Shown here: positions 27,426 to 40,505 of the stretch, piece after piece
Layout of the letters: every line of letters begins with the position of its first letter
How positions within the stretch are numbered: the stretch's first letter is position 1
Origin: Rostratula benghalensis
Taxonomy: Eukaryota; Chordata; Aves; Charadriiformes; Rostratulidae
Reading direction: 5' to 3'
DNA: 64,000 bases
NCBI GenBank assembly: GCA_013399305.1
Contig: VXAI01000192.1
Span: 1,493,401-1,557,400, forward strand
Translations under genes and position numbers: made by a program
The notes under the pieces: generated by a model
Seen by the model: only the letters and a program-made list of their open reading frames with translations
What the model was told of the DNA's origin: nothing
Database searches by the model: none

Positions 27426-30274
27426 ATGTGGTTTTGTTCATAGGGCTGAGGTCTTCTATTGTACCGGTAGAGGTACACTTCACAGAGAAGGGCTTTTGCA
27501 TACTTCTCTTGCTGGGGATTGAAAGATAATGTTGTGTTTATACAGCTTTGGAATACAGCCTGCACTTTTTGGAAAAAAAATAAGGAAAAGAAAGATACAA
27601 AAAGGAGAAGGAAACCCAAGAGCGCTAAGGCAAACTGTCAAATGGCACATCATACCTACTTTGTCATTCATTTAGATAACATCACAAAGGCAGACCAGAG
27701 GAGTTCTGTAAACATATACCATACAGTACATCAGCCACGGGAAATTAAAAAAAGAAAACAACCCTGTAATTCTTTTCTTTCTGTATTGATATACTTGTAA
27801 TTGAAAGAGATTGCCTAGCCACTAATCATAATGCTGTGGTTTTTTGATTTGTATTTTTCTTCTGTTAAAAAAAAAAGAAGGAAAGAATGGAAGTAAAATG
27901 CAGTGGTTTGCAAAAGAAAGAGTCCCTGAATGCAAACGAGGGACAACATGGAAAGTGGATTCATAGAAACTTAGAAAATACAAAATATAAAAAAGTTTCA
28001 TAGGTTACTTTTTCCCAGTCTAGGAAAAGATACACTGAAAAGAGGTTTTTGTTTTGTTTTTTTTTTTTTCTTACAAAAGTTAAGGCGAGCAGTTTGTTGT
28101 GGCAAAATGCTTTCACTGAACCAGTTTCTGACTCTACTTTTTCATATCCCCTCATTCTGAAATGGAAAATGTACATGTGATGGCATAAGCTAAGCAGATA
28201 GGGAGTTTGCTTAAAGCAATGAAAAAAAAACCCCTCCCATGATCATCCTTACAAAAATGTCTCTTTGCTTGACCATAGAGCAGACCTCTTCCTCTACACC
28301 TGATTGTGCATGAATTTCCACAGGCAGCTTCCTATCTGGGGGCGAGGGGAAAAACCTGACCCCTTTGAAGCTCAAAGCAGCCCTGAAAAAACAGTTCACA
28401 TTCATCAGCCTAAGCCAACACACTTGAATTCCAATGTTACTTGGCTGCAGGCTAATGGCTAAAGGGACTCACTGATGCCCAGGCCTGGCTGCTGCCCTTG
28501 TGGAGGAGGATGGTTGGGGTAAACATGTTTCAGCCAACATAGCTAAAGCCTTCTGTGTTCAGACCGACTTGCCCCCGTTTCACCTTTTTTCTGACCTCAG
28601 ATGTGGAACTGCCTTTGACCCATAAAGACAAACCCTATACAGACAAACCTTCAGCTTTTCTGGATCTTCTGGAGCCCATTAACCATGGAGTTCATATAAA
28701 CACATGAAAAACACTGGCCTTCCTAGGCACTCAATGTTAGCTACAAGTACTGAGTAGTAGGTATTTGGCAGGTTTAAGGTTTAAGGCTTGTGCTCTACTT
28801 CTAACCACTAAAGGGCCACTTCTAGACTCTCGTGTGCCACCATCTCCCTGCCACATCGTACCTCAGACGGTGCAGTGGTCTCAGACACGTTCTGGTCCCA
28901 GCCTCAGCAAGCATCTCCCAAAGCCGGCTGCTGAGGGAGTCATCCCCAAAATGCCGAGTCTGTGCTGAACCAGAAGGACATCTGACAGGGGAGCATGTGG
29001 CTGAAGAGATGCATGGACAGAATGGGTTAGGGTAAAGATGACACCCCAAATTTCCCGAGTGGAGGGCTTTGGGAAAAACATGTCCAGAGAGGAGAGGAGC
29101 AGCAAGGGAACAAAGATCATGCTGGGAAGACACTGGGATGCCAGGGTGGCCATGGAGGCAGCATCACACCTGGAGAGAAAAGGGGTGGTGAGCAACAAGA
29201 CAACCGGCAAGGCCATGAGGAGATGGCTGGAAGATTTGTTTTGGAGCATTATTAGTGAGGTGAACAGGCCCCAGAGTGAGAGAACTATTGCAAAGCACGC
29301 CTGGCTCCCACAGCACTCACAGGACAGGGGTGAGATGGAAAGGGCTTCACCCCTTATGTTGTAGTGCTTTGGGGTCCTAAACGTGCCTGGGGACAGCCTC
29401 GCCAGGCCACCCTGGGGTTGAAAACTCAGGGTCTTGTTTTCAGAGATGTTAAGATTTGTAAATGCTTAGCGTTTCTGGGAAAAAAAGAAAAAACCCACAT
29501 AACCCAACCAAAAAACCCCAAAACACAGGTTGCTAGTTTCCTAGTTTCCAACAAAGAGCCAGCAGATCTATTGTTGTCATGTGGGGTTCTGTGGCACTTG
29601 CACTCTTTGATAAAACTTAGCCATCTAAGCCTGAGTCAAAGGATGATACACTGAGCTTCTGTGGGTGAGTTTGGTCCTTCTCCCATCCAAAAGCCCCCAG
29701 GGGAGGCGAAGGGAGCATGTGGAAGTCTACTGAATCTGGCCACAGCAGCAAACACGGAGGCCAGCAAAATTTTGGCAAGTGTCATATGGATGTGGCTGTC
29801 TTTTCCTACACTCCACTTTTTTTTTTTTTTCTGACTGTCACCTGGGCAGTGGTGATAAGTTACATTTACCAGCTCCATACCGATGGCTGAGTGACCTAAT
29901 GCAGGAACTCTCTTTTGCATTTTTTTGTGTGTGTAAGTTTTCAGTTTGCCTCCTATCACCACCACCATGAACAAGTGTCTTTTTTACTGGCACAGAAAGA
30001 AAAGAGTACAGAGCAAGAACTCTGTTTAATCAGATGCTCTGAACTAACAATTAATGCAGTAAAAGCACCATCCAAGAAAGAACAGAAATATCATAGGAAC
30101 CACCTCAGACTGAAAAGAGGCTTTTTGTTGTTTTCTTTCTTTTTTTTTTTTCTTTTTATTTTGTTTTTCAGTTGCTGTTACTGATTTTTAAAGTTACTGA
30201 TAGTTTTAAAGACACTTCAAAATAATCTTCAGTACTTTTTAACACTATCAGAAAATAGAAATCGTGATTTTTAA

Positions 30275-30365
30275 TCTCACTTGTGTAGTCATAAATCCAG
30301 ACTAACTCCACTAGAGTGAGTGAAGCTACACTTATGCAAAACTGGTGTGAGACAAGAATCAGGTT
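30275..30365. repeat. Ancient amniote repeat remnant
   Basis: CATAAATCCAGACTAACTCC, then AAACTGGTGTGAGACAAGAA and TCAGGTTC, resembles old CR1-L3-type sequence of the form 'aactccattgacttcaatgg ... ctggtgtgagatcagaatcaggcc'. It lies within the inferred PALM2 3' UTR. Assignment is from memory. Confidence 0.42.
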
Positions 30366-30799
30366 CATAATATCTTGTAATGAAAAAGCTGGCTGCTTTT
30401 TCATTGGAGTTAGAAGAATCAAAGGACTAAGAAACAAAGAAACATCTACTGATTTTGGATGCCTTTACCCTTTTGCATTTTCAGCTTGAATTGTTTTTAA
30501 CAACTTCTTTAACAACTTCTAATTTTCAGAAGAGAGATAAAGAAGCATTTCCTGGAAATCAGGCCTCTTTGAAGTGTCCTACACCCAAAAATGAAGCATC
30601 CAAAACCACCAGCAGCTTTTGAGAATGTTAGCCTTGCGGCTGCAGGATCTTCTCCTGAAACAGCTGCTCCAACAAAACTCTGGTGGGTCTCCACAGGAGT
30701 TTTACCTGGGTAAGCAGGGCAGGATCATACCCACCGCCTGTCATTTTGTAGGTGCACTGGAGGTACACGCTATGAGAAATTACACTTCTCTAAGAATTA

Positions 30800-30880
30800 A
30801 AAAATTAAACTCTGGCCCTGCCCCCATTCCCAGCACTAGGAATTTCATCACTGAATCCAGCAGGAACAGGGTCAGACTGT
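30800..30880. repeat. Ancient amniote repeat remnant
   Basis: ACTCTGGCCCTGCCCCCATT ... GGAACAGGGTCAGACTG has the layout of the old repeat 'ggccctgctcccattgaagtc ... gggagcagggtcaggc'. The middle is strongly diverged. It lies in the inferred PALM2 3' UTR. Confidence 0.35.
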
Positions 30881-31482
30881 GAGAGAAGTTCATTTATATT
30901 CTGAGGAAATAGAGAGCAATATCTCTCATCTACTGGAGTTCAGCAGGAAAACTTCATGTATAAACATTGGCAGAGTTACTGAAAGGCAAGTAATTAGATC
31001 AGTGACTCCATTTCAGTTGGTGTGACAGCTGCGTCTTTTTCATGTCAAGTTAATTTCAACTGTAATTTGGGGAGATGAAGTATACATACAATACTGTAAT
31101 CTGGAAGATTTATGTAAGGCAAAATCATCATTCATACATTTTCTAGAAAGAATAATTAAGGTCCACTTTTGGTACCACCAATAAGCAGAAATAGCTAATG
31201 GGTTTTTCTGACACCACAAACTAAACTGGAAAGTTGCTATAAAACAAAACTATTTGAACTTTTTGGGAAAGACTTGTCTGAATTTTGGGAAATTAAAACA
31301 GTAATGTGATCTAAGCCTTCTCTCAAGAAATAAAAAATAGGATCTATAAAATAATGTTTAAGTGTGTTTTTTCTTAAAAAAGAGAAACAACATTTTTTTT
31401 AAGGCTCTCATATCTGTCTGCTGTGAAATTCAGACTCCCACAAAATCCCAGGAATCTGATCAAGCCTGCCAGATATCCAAAG

Positions 31483-31492
31483 NNNNNNNNNN
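31483..31492. other. Assembly gap of 10 N
   Basis: Ten N bases, immediately followed on the plus strand by an AT dinucleotide repeat (31493-31512). This is probably a collapsed or unsequenced microsatellite within the inferred PALM2 3' UTR; the true length is unknown. Confidence 0.98.
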
Positions 31493-31527
31493 ATATATAA
31501 TATATATATAAATCAAATAAATATGAA
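31493..31527. repeat. AT-rich microsatellite next to the gap
   Basis: ATATATAATATATATATAAA followed by AATAAATAT-like sequence. The dinucleotide repeat is visible directly and probably continues into the N gap. Confidence 0.85.
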
Positions 31528-31813
31528 AACATTTGTTCCATTTCCCATTTATCTCTCACTCTGCAATATTAAGGAAAAAAATCCCAAAGGAAAAAAAGAA
31601 GCACCCCCACAACCCATCCCCAAACCCCAAATTGTACGTCTGATGGGAAAATAACCATGCGTTCCTCTTCCTGAAGAACTAGAAAGCAAAGCAACCCAAC
31701 TGCAAGGCAATGGAGGCATTCACTTCCAGTTCACAGTATTGCAGTTAGAAGTACAGTGAGGTCTAGGTAAGTGATGGAGCAGGAGCTGCCCGGAGCAGGG
31801 AAGGAGGAGGTGT

Positions 31814-32562
31814 TCACATGACAATACAGCATTGACAGCGCTTTTTCTTTTGTGTACCTGGGGCAGCTTCCAAGGGCAGGCTCTCTTCCTTCCCCTCGGG
31901 AGAGGAGGGCTCTGTCGTGTCTGACAGGGGCCTGCCAGAGACCAGCTCAGCAGCATTCCCATCCATGGTGGAGACATCTGTCACCGTCTTCTCCCTCAAT
32001 GACTTCTCATCATCTTCATCGATGAGAACCAGCTCTGCCTTGATGGTCTCATCATAGCCCAGTACTTTCTTTGTCTCCTCTTCGTCCTCAATGTTCTGGT
32101 AGCCCATAAATATCATTGTCACTGGCTGATCTGCACTGGCCTCCAGGGCTTCACCACTGCAGGGTTTGTCTTGGGGCTGAGGGATCACAGCATGCCCTTT
32201 GATGGGTTTGTGTACCATTTCCAGCTTTGCCTCTTTGAAGAGCATTTGCTCCTTCATATGGCTAAGGTTTCCATCGGCTACCGCATTTCTCTCTGCCACA
32301 GTCATTGTTTCATACCCTCCTTTTACACTTGATTGTCCAGCTTTTTGCATAAGTTCATCTACGTCCTTTGAGCTTAATTTATGTACTCCATTTTCTACTA
32401 CAGTGCCACCAGAGTGAACCTCATAGACTACCTTGGTACCATCATCATAGACTTTGAATCCTCTTTGATGGGCCTCATCTGGGCCAACAGGTGAAGCAGA
32501 GACAATCTTGGTCTCTCCTGTTTGTTTGTCTTTCTCCACATTTATTTCCATGGTGCACAAAG
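31814..32562 (-). CDS. PALM2: Paralemmin-2 terminal coding exon (CaaX-ending)
   Basis: Terminal exon of a paralemmin-family protein, a lipid-anchored protein of the cytoplasmic face of the plasma membrane thought to act in membrane and cell-process shape. The exon gives 248 residues without a stop, then TGA. It opens with LCTMEINVEKDKQTGETK, has the conserved block PVTMIFMGYQNIEDEEET at residues 146-163, an acidic stretch (LIDEDDEKS) near 179-187, and ends KKKRCQCCIVM. The final CIVM is a CaaX prenylation box; the neighbouring cysteines 242 and 244 are likely palmitoylation sites. A basic patch KKKR precedes them. The 5' border is an acceptor (TTTAAG, then CT) at 32563, with phase 1, matching the donor phase of the exon at 37715. 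The predicted TTG start in frame is not a start; it is inside the exon. PALM2 is chosen over PALM1 and PALM3 from recalled family sequence. The AKAP2 part of the mammalian fusion locus is not seen here. Confidence 0.97.
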
Positions 32563-33111
32563 CTTAAATGAAAACAAGAGAGGAAGTGCATGTTACAACA
32601 AAAAAAGCCAGTGAATGGTTAATTGCCAAACAGACAAAGAAAACTACTGTGCCCCTTTTCCTGCCTCCTGCTTCTAAGGGCCAAGTGTTCTATGTTAAGA
32701 GGTGGGACACAACGCTGTGGACAGAGATAGTTATTACACTATGGCTTTTGATGCAGTTGGAGACTAGGCATACCTGTGAAAACAGGACCTAGCCTTCCAG
32801 CTCATGCTGTGTGGAGCTGTCTCTAATCAATTAGGAGTACCTAGAGGACTTGGGTTAGATGTAGACAAAGGGAGGTGTCAGCATGCAGGTTGCCCTCAAC
32901 CTTTCTGTTCTGAACTTGTCTCAAAAAACCAGAGAGAAACTCATCTCTAGGAATCTCCTTACTCTCTTTTCCTTCTCTGCTATCAAACTGCCAGTTATCT
33001 GGTAGCAAGTTTTATTTCCTGCAAGCAACACCCAGACTATTTTATTATCAGTTCTTGTTCTTGCTTAACTGTTCCATCCGTAGCGTTCAAAACATTTTAG
33101 AGAGGTGAAGA

Positions 33112-33200
33112 AACATTGTTTACCCCCATTCTACAGGTGGGAAAACAAAATTACACAGGAATGGGATAATTCCTCTTGCAGATGTGTCACAGGGCAGACC
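33112..33200. repeat. Possible MIR/CR1-like ancient repeat remnant
   Basis: TACCCCCATTCTACAGGTGG, GAAAACAAAATTACACAGGAA, then TTGCAGATGTGTCACAGGGC has the pattern of the 'ccccattttacagatggggaaactgaggcacagag ... gtcacacagg' repeats. It sits in the intron just upstream of the PALM2 terminal exon. Weak similarity, judged by eye. Confidence 0.3.
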
Positions 33201-34743
33201 TCTCAGCTTCCACACCAAGACAGGTGGAAGACCTCTTCCACACAAGAGGTCATTGACAGGGACCTCTGCTTGCAGATTAAGAGAATATACAATACGGCTA
33301 AGAAGTGCTCCCTTGTTTACTTTAAGCACTGTTGCCAAAGTTGAAGAAGAAAGTAATAATGAAGTGATTTTCAAAGTGTCATGAAACAACAGGTAAAAAC
33401 ATGTGTGTAAGAGATGCTGCTTTAGAATAGTGAAGCAGCTTTCCTAGCAGTTAAGGAGGATGCAGTAACAACATGAAAGTTGTAGAGACCACACAGTAGG
33501 AATAGACAGGCAGTCAACACCCCTCTAACACCCATTTTGAGATACGATGGCATCTCAAAAACTGTGCAAAGTCATAATCTGCTTAAGCATTCCTTGCATG
33601 CAGATGAAGACACCCACAGACACCCACAGACACTTATTTATGAATTACCACAGGCAGTGACAAGTGTTTGTGAAGCTAATGGTGACCATTTCCACTGATG
33701 AACGTCAATGGTATAATTGTGGGTTTGTCTTACCTGGGCACACCACAAACTGATGTGTTGGCTTTCTTCCCTGACTTATTTTCAAGTGAGTAAAGAATAT
33801 CCTTGCCCTAACCCCCAATGTAGCTTGGTATGCTTGTATTTAAAAAAAAATCATAAATATTAAAAATTACTCTTGCTTGAGTGTATTCCCTCAGTCTTAC
33901 TATTCAAGCACAGTAGATATTTTTAAAGCAAAATATTTCATTAGCAATGGGAAGTTTATGATGATAAGCATCATGACCTGTAGCTCTAGACAGAAAATTC
34001 AAGTATTGCTGAGTGGGTGCATGGTCTTGCAAGGTCACCTCCTCTGACCCTGGGAATGAAGTCTGGTAGGTAGCCTAGCCAAATGGAGTTCTGGCCATCT
34101 ATGTGCTCTGCGTGTCTGCTCAGACCTTGGTCATCCCTGGAAGGGCTGTTTAAGTCAAGTGCAATGCCAGACAAATGCTGGAGGATGGAGGTGCCAGTAA
34201 GAAAAGGACTGTTGCTGCCTCTGGGAGCAAGGGGTTGCTGGTGGTTGGAGTGGCCCAGAAGAGCAGGGGTCTCACCATGCCCATTGCAGACTAGAGGAAT
34301 ATCCTTAAAGATTGTGTTTTACTATAGTAAAAGGAGGTTTATAGACTACCTATGTCCACAGCTGTCACCAGCTTGAGCACAGATTGCCCATTTTCACCAG
34401 GAAGAAGGGATATCGACTTTCTGATCTCTCTCGCTGTGCTGGAGTTTTCATGCCTGGCCAGCTCACAGCAGCCCCAGTAGAAAGAGGGATGCTGCAGGGG
34501 TGAGATCTGGGCTCTGCTCCATGGTGTGCTGCAGGAGGCTGAGGGACAGCTGACATGGGCTGAAACAGGGGAGATTTTAGGCTGTAAATAAGGAAAACAC
34601 TGTAGTCCCAAGGCCATTAGCAGTGAAGCCCTGGAGCAGGTTGCTCTGAGGAGCTGTGGCAGACTGCATCACAGTGTGGCTCAGAAAGCAGGGATTTGCT
34701 TGGGACTGTCCTAGCCCAGGAGCTGGTGGGCAAAGTGTCCTTC

Positions 34744-35179
34744 AATCATAGATTCATAGAATCACAGAATGGTTGAAAGGGATCTTAAAGATCATCAAGT
34801 TCCAACCCCCCTGCCATGGGCAGGGACACCTCCCACAAGACCACATTGATCAAAGCCCCATCCGGTCTGGCCTTGAACACTTCCAGGGATGTGGCATCCA
34901 CAACTTATCGGGGCAACCTGTTCCAGTACCTCACCACCTCACACTAAAGAATTTCTTCCTAGTACCTAATCTAAATCTTCCCTCTTCCATTTAAAACCAT
35001 TACCCTTTGCCCTGTCACTACACTCCCTGACACGGAGTCCCTCTCCAGCTCTCTTATAGGCTCCCTTCAGATACTGGAAGGCTGTTATAAGGTCTCCCTG
35101 GAGCCTTCTCTTCTCCAGGTTGAACAACCCCAGCTCTCTCAGCCTGTCTTCATATGACAGGTGCTCCAGCCCTCAAATC
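34744..35179 (-). mobile_element. CR1 LINE fragment, 5'-truncated, 3' end intact
   Basis: About 435 bp of CR1 in minus orientation, within the intron between the last two PALM2 exons. At the low-coordinate side it has the reverse complement of the CR1 terminal repeat (AATCATAGATTCATAGAAT), then the typical CR1 blocks: CTGCCATGGGCAGGGACACC, TTGAACACTTCCAGGGATG, and CAACCCCAGCTCTCTCAGCC. It covers the 3' UTR and the last codons of the pol ORF. It is non-functional because it is heavily truncated. Confidence 0.95.
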
Positions 35180-37619
35180 TCATGCAAGTAACTCTGCCCT
35201 GAAGCAAAAAGATGCGGGTGCCACCATTAACACTCTGGAATTTGTTCTCTTCTAGGTGCAGTATCTGTGGCACGGGTGAGGGGAGTGGAAAAAGAAGAGG
35301 AATTTTGTTTATTAGCTTGTTCCCTGGTCCTTGGCTGAGTGGGCTCTAAACATCACTTGCCCTCTCCAGGGCTGTTCAAGCAGATATTGCTCAACAATGG
35401 CAAATATTACAGCGGCAAAAGTAGGAGTTGTCTAGCCTATGGTGCAGATGCTAAAACTGACACACTGGCAGGTTTTGGAATGGCAGACAGTAGAACTGAA
35501 GCAAAGCTGAACTATGGGGGAGCAAGAGCACATCCAGAAAAATCACCTCTGGTGAGCAGAAGTTCCTGATTTGTCCTGAGCACTACAGCCCTGTAGAGAG
35601 GGCACTGCCAGCCCACCAACTGGCTGTCTGCTCCTTGCTTGGTGAGAAGCAGCATCGTAAGCTCCCCTGGGGCTCCCATGCTTCTCCCCTTCTTTGAAAA
35701 ATAAAAAAAATATTACCTGGGACATGACTTGTCAATAAAGACTGCTGATTTGCCCTGTCGAATAGTTGAATACCATGTTACTGCATATATTTTTAGTATG
35801 GAAGAGGGTGCAATCTGCCAGACCCTCCCCATTTTGATGAACAAATTTCATTCATTCAGTAGGGTGTATTAAAAGAAGGCTTGTATAATGGGCCCAAATT
35901 CAGAAGCAGATGGGGAATATCTGATAGTTAAATCACGTGGACATGGCCATATTTAAGAAGATTTGCAAGATGCATCTTTTTACATGTGGTATGGACTGCT
36001 GACAAGTAACAACATTCTACTTATCAGGAACACTTTGGGCAACAAGTTCTAGCACTGCTTGGAAGACCCTGTCCTACTGGCTGATCTGATCCAGAAAGTT
36101 AACAGCTGCAGTCTTTGTGTATTTTATATTTGGTTAATTTGCTTAAGCATTTGCCACTGTCAACATATTCTTTGTATTTCTTCTCCTGTTATATCATCAG
36201 CAGTGTTTTTAAGATATTGACATAAAATGCTCTCTGTGACTTGCCCCAGGCATGACATTGAAGGTACTTGTGCAAGTAAATGCATAAATATATGTGAGTT
36301 TCTTAGCAAGCTGTTCACTGCTGAAATACATTACTGTGGGAGAAGTGAATAGCAGAATCTGCCTTAACTGCATAATGTTCGTTCTCTGCAGGAAAACTTA
36401 GCAGCCCAGCTTGTCAAAGTGGCTGCAAATTGAATTAATGTTGACTTCTAAAATGTCTTTATTTAACCAGAGCTTATTTACTGCAAAATGTGTTCTTTTA
36501 ATACAACACAAAACTAACTGACAACAGAGTTGCAACTGGAAGCAGCACATGAAGATGACAGTCTGTATTCACAAGCACAAGTTGTCTGCACAAGCTTTAA
36601 TTACAGCATAGCATGATGCAGTGCTTCATGACAGCATGATCCCAAGGTGCAGACTAAAGGATTTGGCTTCTGCCTGTTACGTGGATTCAGAGGCTGCTCT
36701 TTAAAATAAAAATCTTAATAGATTTTGAGCTTGTTTTATGATGGACTCTTAGAGTCTACCTTTGAGCACATAATGTTGGTGCCTTTTCTTTAAGCTGTTG
36801 CACACACACGACACTCTTATAAGGACTACACGAACAAAGCTGCTGGGTCATTTGAAGAATGAAATAAATCATTGCATTCTTGGTGTTGACAAAACGCCAC
36901 AAAACACACACAGGGAAAGTCTTGCTTTTAAGACAGGTCAGGGTAAGCACCGGTGGAAGTGAAGCTTTTGGAATGGCTTGCAACAGGTTCTCCGAATGAA
37001 ATGACATATCCCGTAGCTGTTTACACTGTCTTAGCTGCAGACATTTCTTTGCTATGCTTGTTAACCCAAGCTGCCTTTCATTCCCACTCCTTGGGACACC
37101 TTTTAAGTAGCCACCAGCAATTTGGTCTTAAGATAGGGAATATATTGTTTAGAAAAGAAGGATCTTGAAAGTAAGAAAAGCATACAATTTTTAACAATTA
37201 CAGTGTTACATTTAAGACACATACTCAATCTGAAAAATAAGAGTTAGAAAATTCTACATATGACTTCAAGAACAAAACATGCTGTAATTCTCCCCAAGAA
37301 GAAATTATGACGTACAAATAAGTATAAAATTACATAAAAATTGAAGGACCTATGGGGTCTTATGATTGCCTGTCTGACTCATTCATCTTAATGCGAGTTG
37401 CATGGGTACAACAGAGGAAGCAAAACCTTGGCCTAAATACTGTGTATTTCTATGAGCAGAGATGGAAAGAACTGAATGTTTCCATGTAAAAAGAATTAGA
37501 CACGTTTCCTATACTACTTGTATGTAGCTCAACTACATTGTTCTTAGAGTCCTCATTGCTTCTCAAAAAGCCTTGACTTATTTGCAAAATACAAATCAAG
37601 TGGCATTTCCTGGCATTTA

Positions 37620-37910
<291 letters not shown>

Positions 37911-38103
37911 TCACTGGAGCTTTGTACTAGATAATTGGATCAAAGCAAACAAAGTGCAAAGTCACTGTCGTGTGATTGGTGTTCAATAGACTAGCTGAGG
38001 CAGGAGGGAATGGGTCCAGATGACTCAAACCTTATGTCAGTGGAACACATGAAATTATTTGTCAGGAGGTTCTGGATTTATCAAGTCCCTGACCTTTAAT
38101 ACA

Positions 38104-38130
38104 TGGGGGCGGAGGGGGGAGGGAGGGGAA
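38104..38130 (+). other. G-rich tract with quadruplex potential
   Basis: GGGGGCGGA, then GGGGGGAGGGAGGGG: at least four runs of three or more G with loops of one to four bases. It lies about 290 bp upstream, in transcript sense, of the PALM2 exon at 37715-37816. The G-strand is the template strand, so the pre-mRNA is C-rich here. Confidence 0.6.
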
Positions 38131-38663
38131 AGGTAAGGAACAAACCTAATGTGATATCCAGAATACATGATGTTTCAAATAGAGATATAAAAGCCTAAAA
38201 ATGCAGGTGTTGGCTGAATGGGATGACAAGCCACTGGTTGTTTCCAATATTATTGAACCAGCGTTTGGCTTTTTGGGCTTAAAGCTGAAATTTCTTCTTA
38301 GATTTTGTTCTTAAAGCCAATAATCACAAATAGATACTGATAGGTTGCCTGATGTGACCTTCAGTAGGTATTAAGTGGCTGCCAGTTCTGCAGTAGCATC
38401 GTTCATTAACAAATCCGGAACTGGTAGGTAATTATCTTAAAGGACTTACTTGTTTTACATTTGAGCTTATGGTTGTTTTGCATAAGCTAAATATATTCTT
38501 TAGATTTAAGAAATTTACAAATATTTACTGGGAGATATTTTGTGGCTGGGTTAAGCAGAATTAGATAGTGTATGTTCTGTTAGCATTCAGTGGCTGAGCT
38601 AAACACAGATCCCAGAGGAGAGATGCGAAAATTACTGATTTACAGTTCAGGTGCCAAACCAAA

Positions 38664-38684
38664 ATAATAAATAAATAAATAAAT
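38664..38684. repeat. (TAAA)n microsatellite
   Basis: Short run of about five TAAA units in the 8.2-kb PALM2 intron. Confidence 0.93.
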
Positions 38685-40476
38685 CACAATCTTTCTTATC
38701 AAATAGAAATGTTTTCTGGTTTGTATGGAAACAGTTACATTTATCTTCCAACATAAGATCTTATATGGTGTGAAAAAGAGCATTGCTTTCCCTCCAAAGG
38801 CACTTTGCTGGTTATAATTTAAATTGTTGAGACCTTAGTATGGCCTGGTCTGTGTGTCATGGTAGAAGGCAGAATCAGCCTTCCTTGGTGCTTCTTGTTC
38901 TTATAAGCAGGTGAGATAGAAAGACCATAAAAGTAAACTGGTGAAAGGAGAGAAAAATGAAATGTCCTCTTGTAGGCTGCTTGACTGCATCTGGTGAAGG
39001 GAGACACTTTGATCATGTTCCCGATGGGCTAATATCAATCCCAGAAAAAAATCCCATACACCTGGGATTTTTGGGACTCATGATGGCATTCTCAGTGAAG
39101 ACATGATGTGCCACCTTTAATCCCAAAGTCTGCTCCTTTGACATAAAAAGAAAAAAATTGGCCCTGGTATTAGCAAAATGGTTTTATCACCTTCACAACC
39201 TGCAGCAGCCACCAGTGTTGCTGGGTGTAGGAAGATAGTAACCACAGTCCCCAGGAGGACTCTCCATCCCTCCACAGAGCACTGTAGGTGACTCAGGTAA
39301 GGTGGTCTCTATTCTCTCTTTCTGTGTCAGTGGAGGATAGCACAGAGGCATAGTGCAAATTCATTCCAGAAAGCTAGGAATTTAGTGTATATGTTCAGTT
39401 TGTAACAGATGAATTTGAAAATAACCTCATCCAAGGAAATATTATTCTATTTCATACTTCAGTGGACAAATGGCAGTCTTGGCAAATGGGCTTTTATATT
39501 TTCAATGCATACTGTTTCCTCAAAGGTTTTTTTTTTTTTTATTTTTAGCAGTAGAGCCCAGGAAAAATAATTGTTTAGGACACAGTTGACTGAGCAACGG
39601 CCAGTAACAGCTGCTTTCTTTTGCAGGGTTTCTTGCCTCTGATGAGAAATTGGTACAATTCTTGGTGTTGTTATTCTGGGAAATAGCACCAGCAAATAAG
39701 CAGGCTATTATTGAAAACCAAAGTAATTTCTCAGAAGAAAGAAGTGGGGTCTGTGTTTCTGGGCCAGAATAAGAAAGAAGGCACTTTGTGTTCTGGAAAT
39801 GGCAGAAATTTAGTAATTATTCACTCTGTACAGTGTACTGCTGGAACAGTAGTTTCAGTACACACTCATCCAGCAACCTGAGTGACAGACATATCTGTCC
39901 ACATGTGGGTTTTATCAATGCAGACTTGAGCTGCTTAACAAATCATCCTTACTTCTTTTGCAGTCCATGAATAAATGCCCATGGTAAGGGCAGAGTTCTC
40001 ATCCCAGGGTACTGCAGGAGGCAAAATCCTTTGCAAGTGTTTGTTTTCCTTCAGTGCCTGTACAGGGAACTGAGCTGACCGTACTGGCAGCATCACTGAT
40101 GTCTAGCAGTAAGCAAGATCAGCTGCACAGCTTGATGGTGAAACTCTCACTTTAATACTGTACATGTCTGTGGACTGTACATTGTTGGGTTTTTGCATCC
40201 TGCATTAGCTGAAAATACCTAGGTAAGTGTTAATATTGTTAATATTGACTGAGTTTAGAAACTTCTCTGGATGTTACTGAGAATAAAATGTTAAGAAATT
40301 AGCCTCAGGGCTCCAGATAATCTCTCATTGTCCTGAGGAGGAAACATCATGGTGGGGGTAGGTTTCTTGTACATTTAATTCTGAAGCAAGTGGCGGTGCT
40401 ATGTGTCAAAAATGGGGTATTTGACTAGAAGAAGTTGGGGCTTGGATAATTCTACCAGTTCCTGCCTTGCTACCCG

Positions 40477-40505
40477 CCCCCCCCCAAAAAAAAAAAAAAA
40501 AAAAA
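40477..40505. repeat. C9-A20 homopolymer pair
   Basis: Nine C followed directly by twenty A on the plus strand, in the 8.2-kb PALM2 intron. Lengths may be unreliable in the assembly. Confidence 0.93.

Larger units (their letters stand above)
23700..30154. other. Gene-free DNA downstream of PALM2
   Basis: No coding exon is recognised. The part near 28450-29450 is more GC-rich and has overlapping open frames of about 100-120 codons on both strands, but none resembles a known protein. Contains two ancient repeat remnants listed separately. Part of it could be extended 3' UTR of the minus-strand gene. Confidence 0.55.
30155..31813 (-). other. PALM2: Inferred 3' UTR of the PALM2 CaaX transcript
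   Basis: The sequence after the TGA at 31814 should be 3' UTR. The first poly(A)-signal-like hexamers I see downstream on the minus strand are ATTAAA at 30275-30270 and AATAAA at 30160-30155. The second lies in a T/A-rich run and may be incidental. The true end could be further on: the whole 23.7-31.8 kb stretch is free of clear CR1 copies. No coding sequence is recognised inside. The extent is inference only. Confidence 0.4.

Noticed and set aside
28822..29364. Overlapping open frames of 100-120 codons on both strands in a GC-richer stretch
   Set aside because: No similarity to a known protein, no splice or start context, and frames are open on both strands as expected from locally higher GC.
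1..31813. AKAP2 exons downstream of PALM2
   Set aside because: None of the AKAP2 segments I can recall was recognisable on the minus strand in this stretch.
32199..32417. Plus-strand open frame opposite the PALM2 terminal exon
   Set aside because: Antisense shadow of the real coding exon, without similarity of its own.
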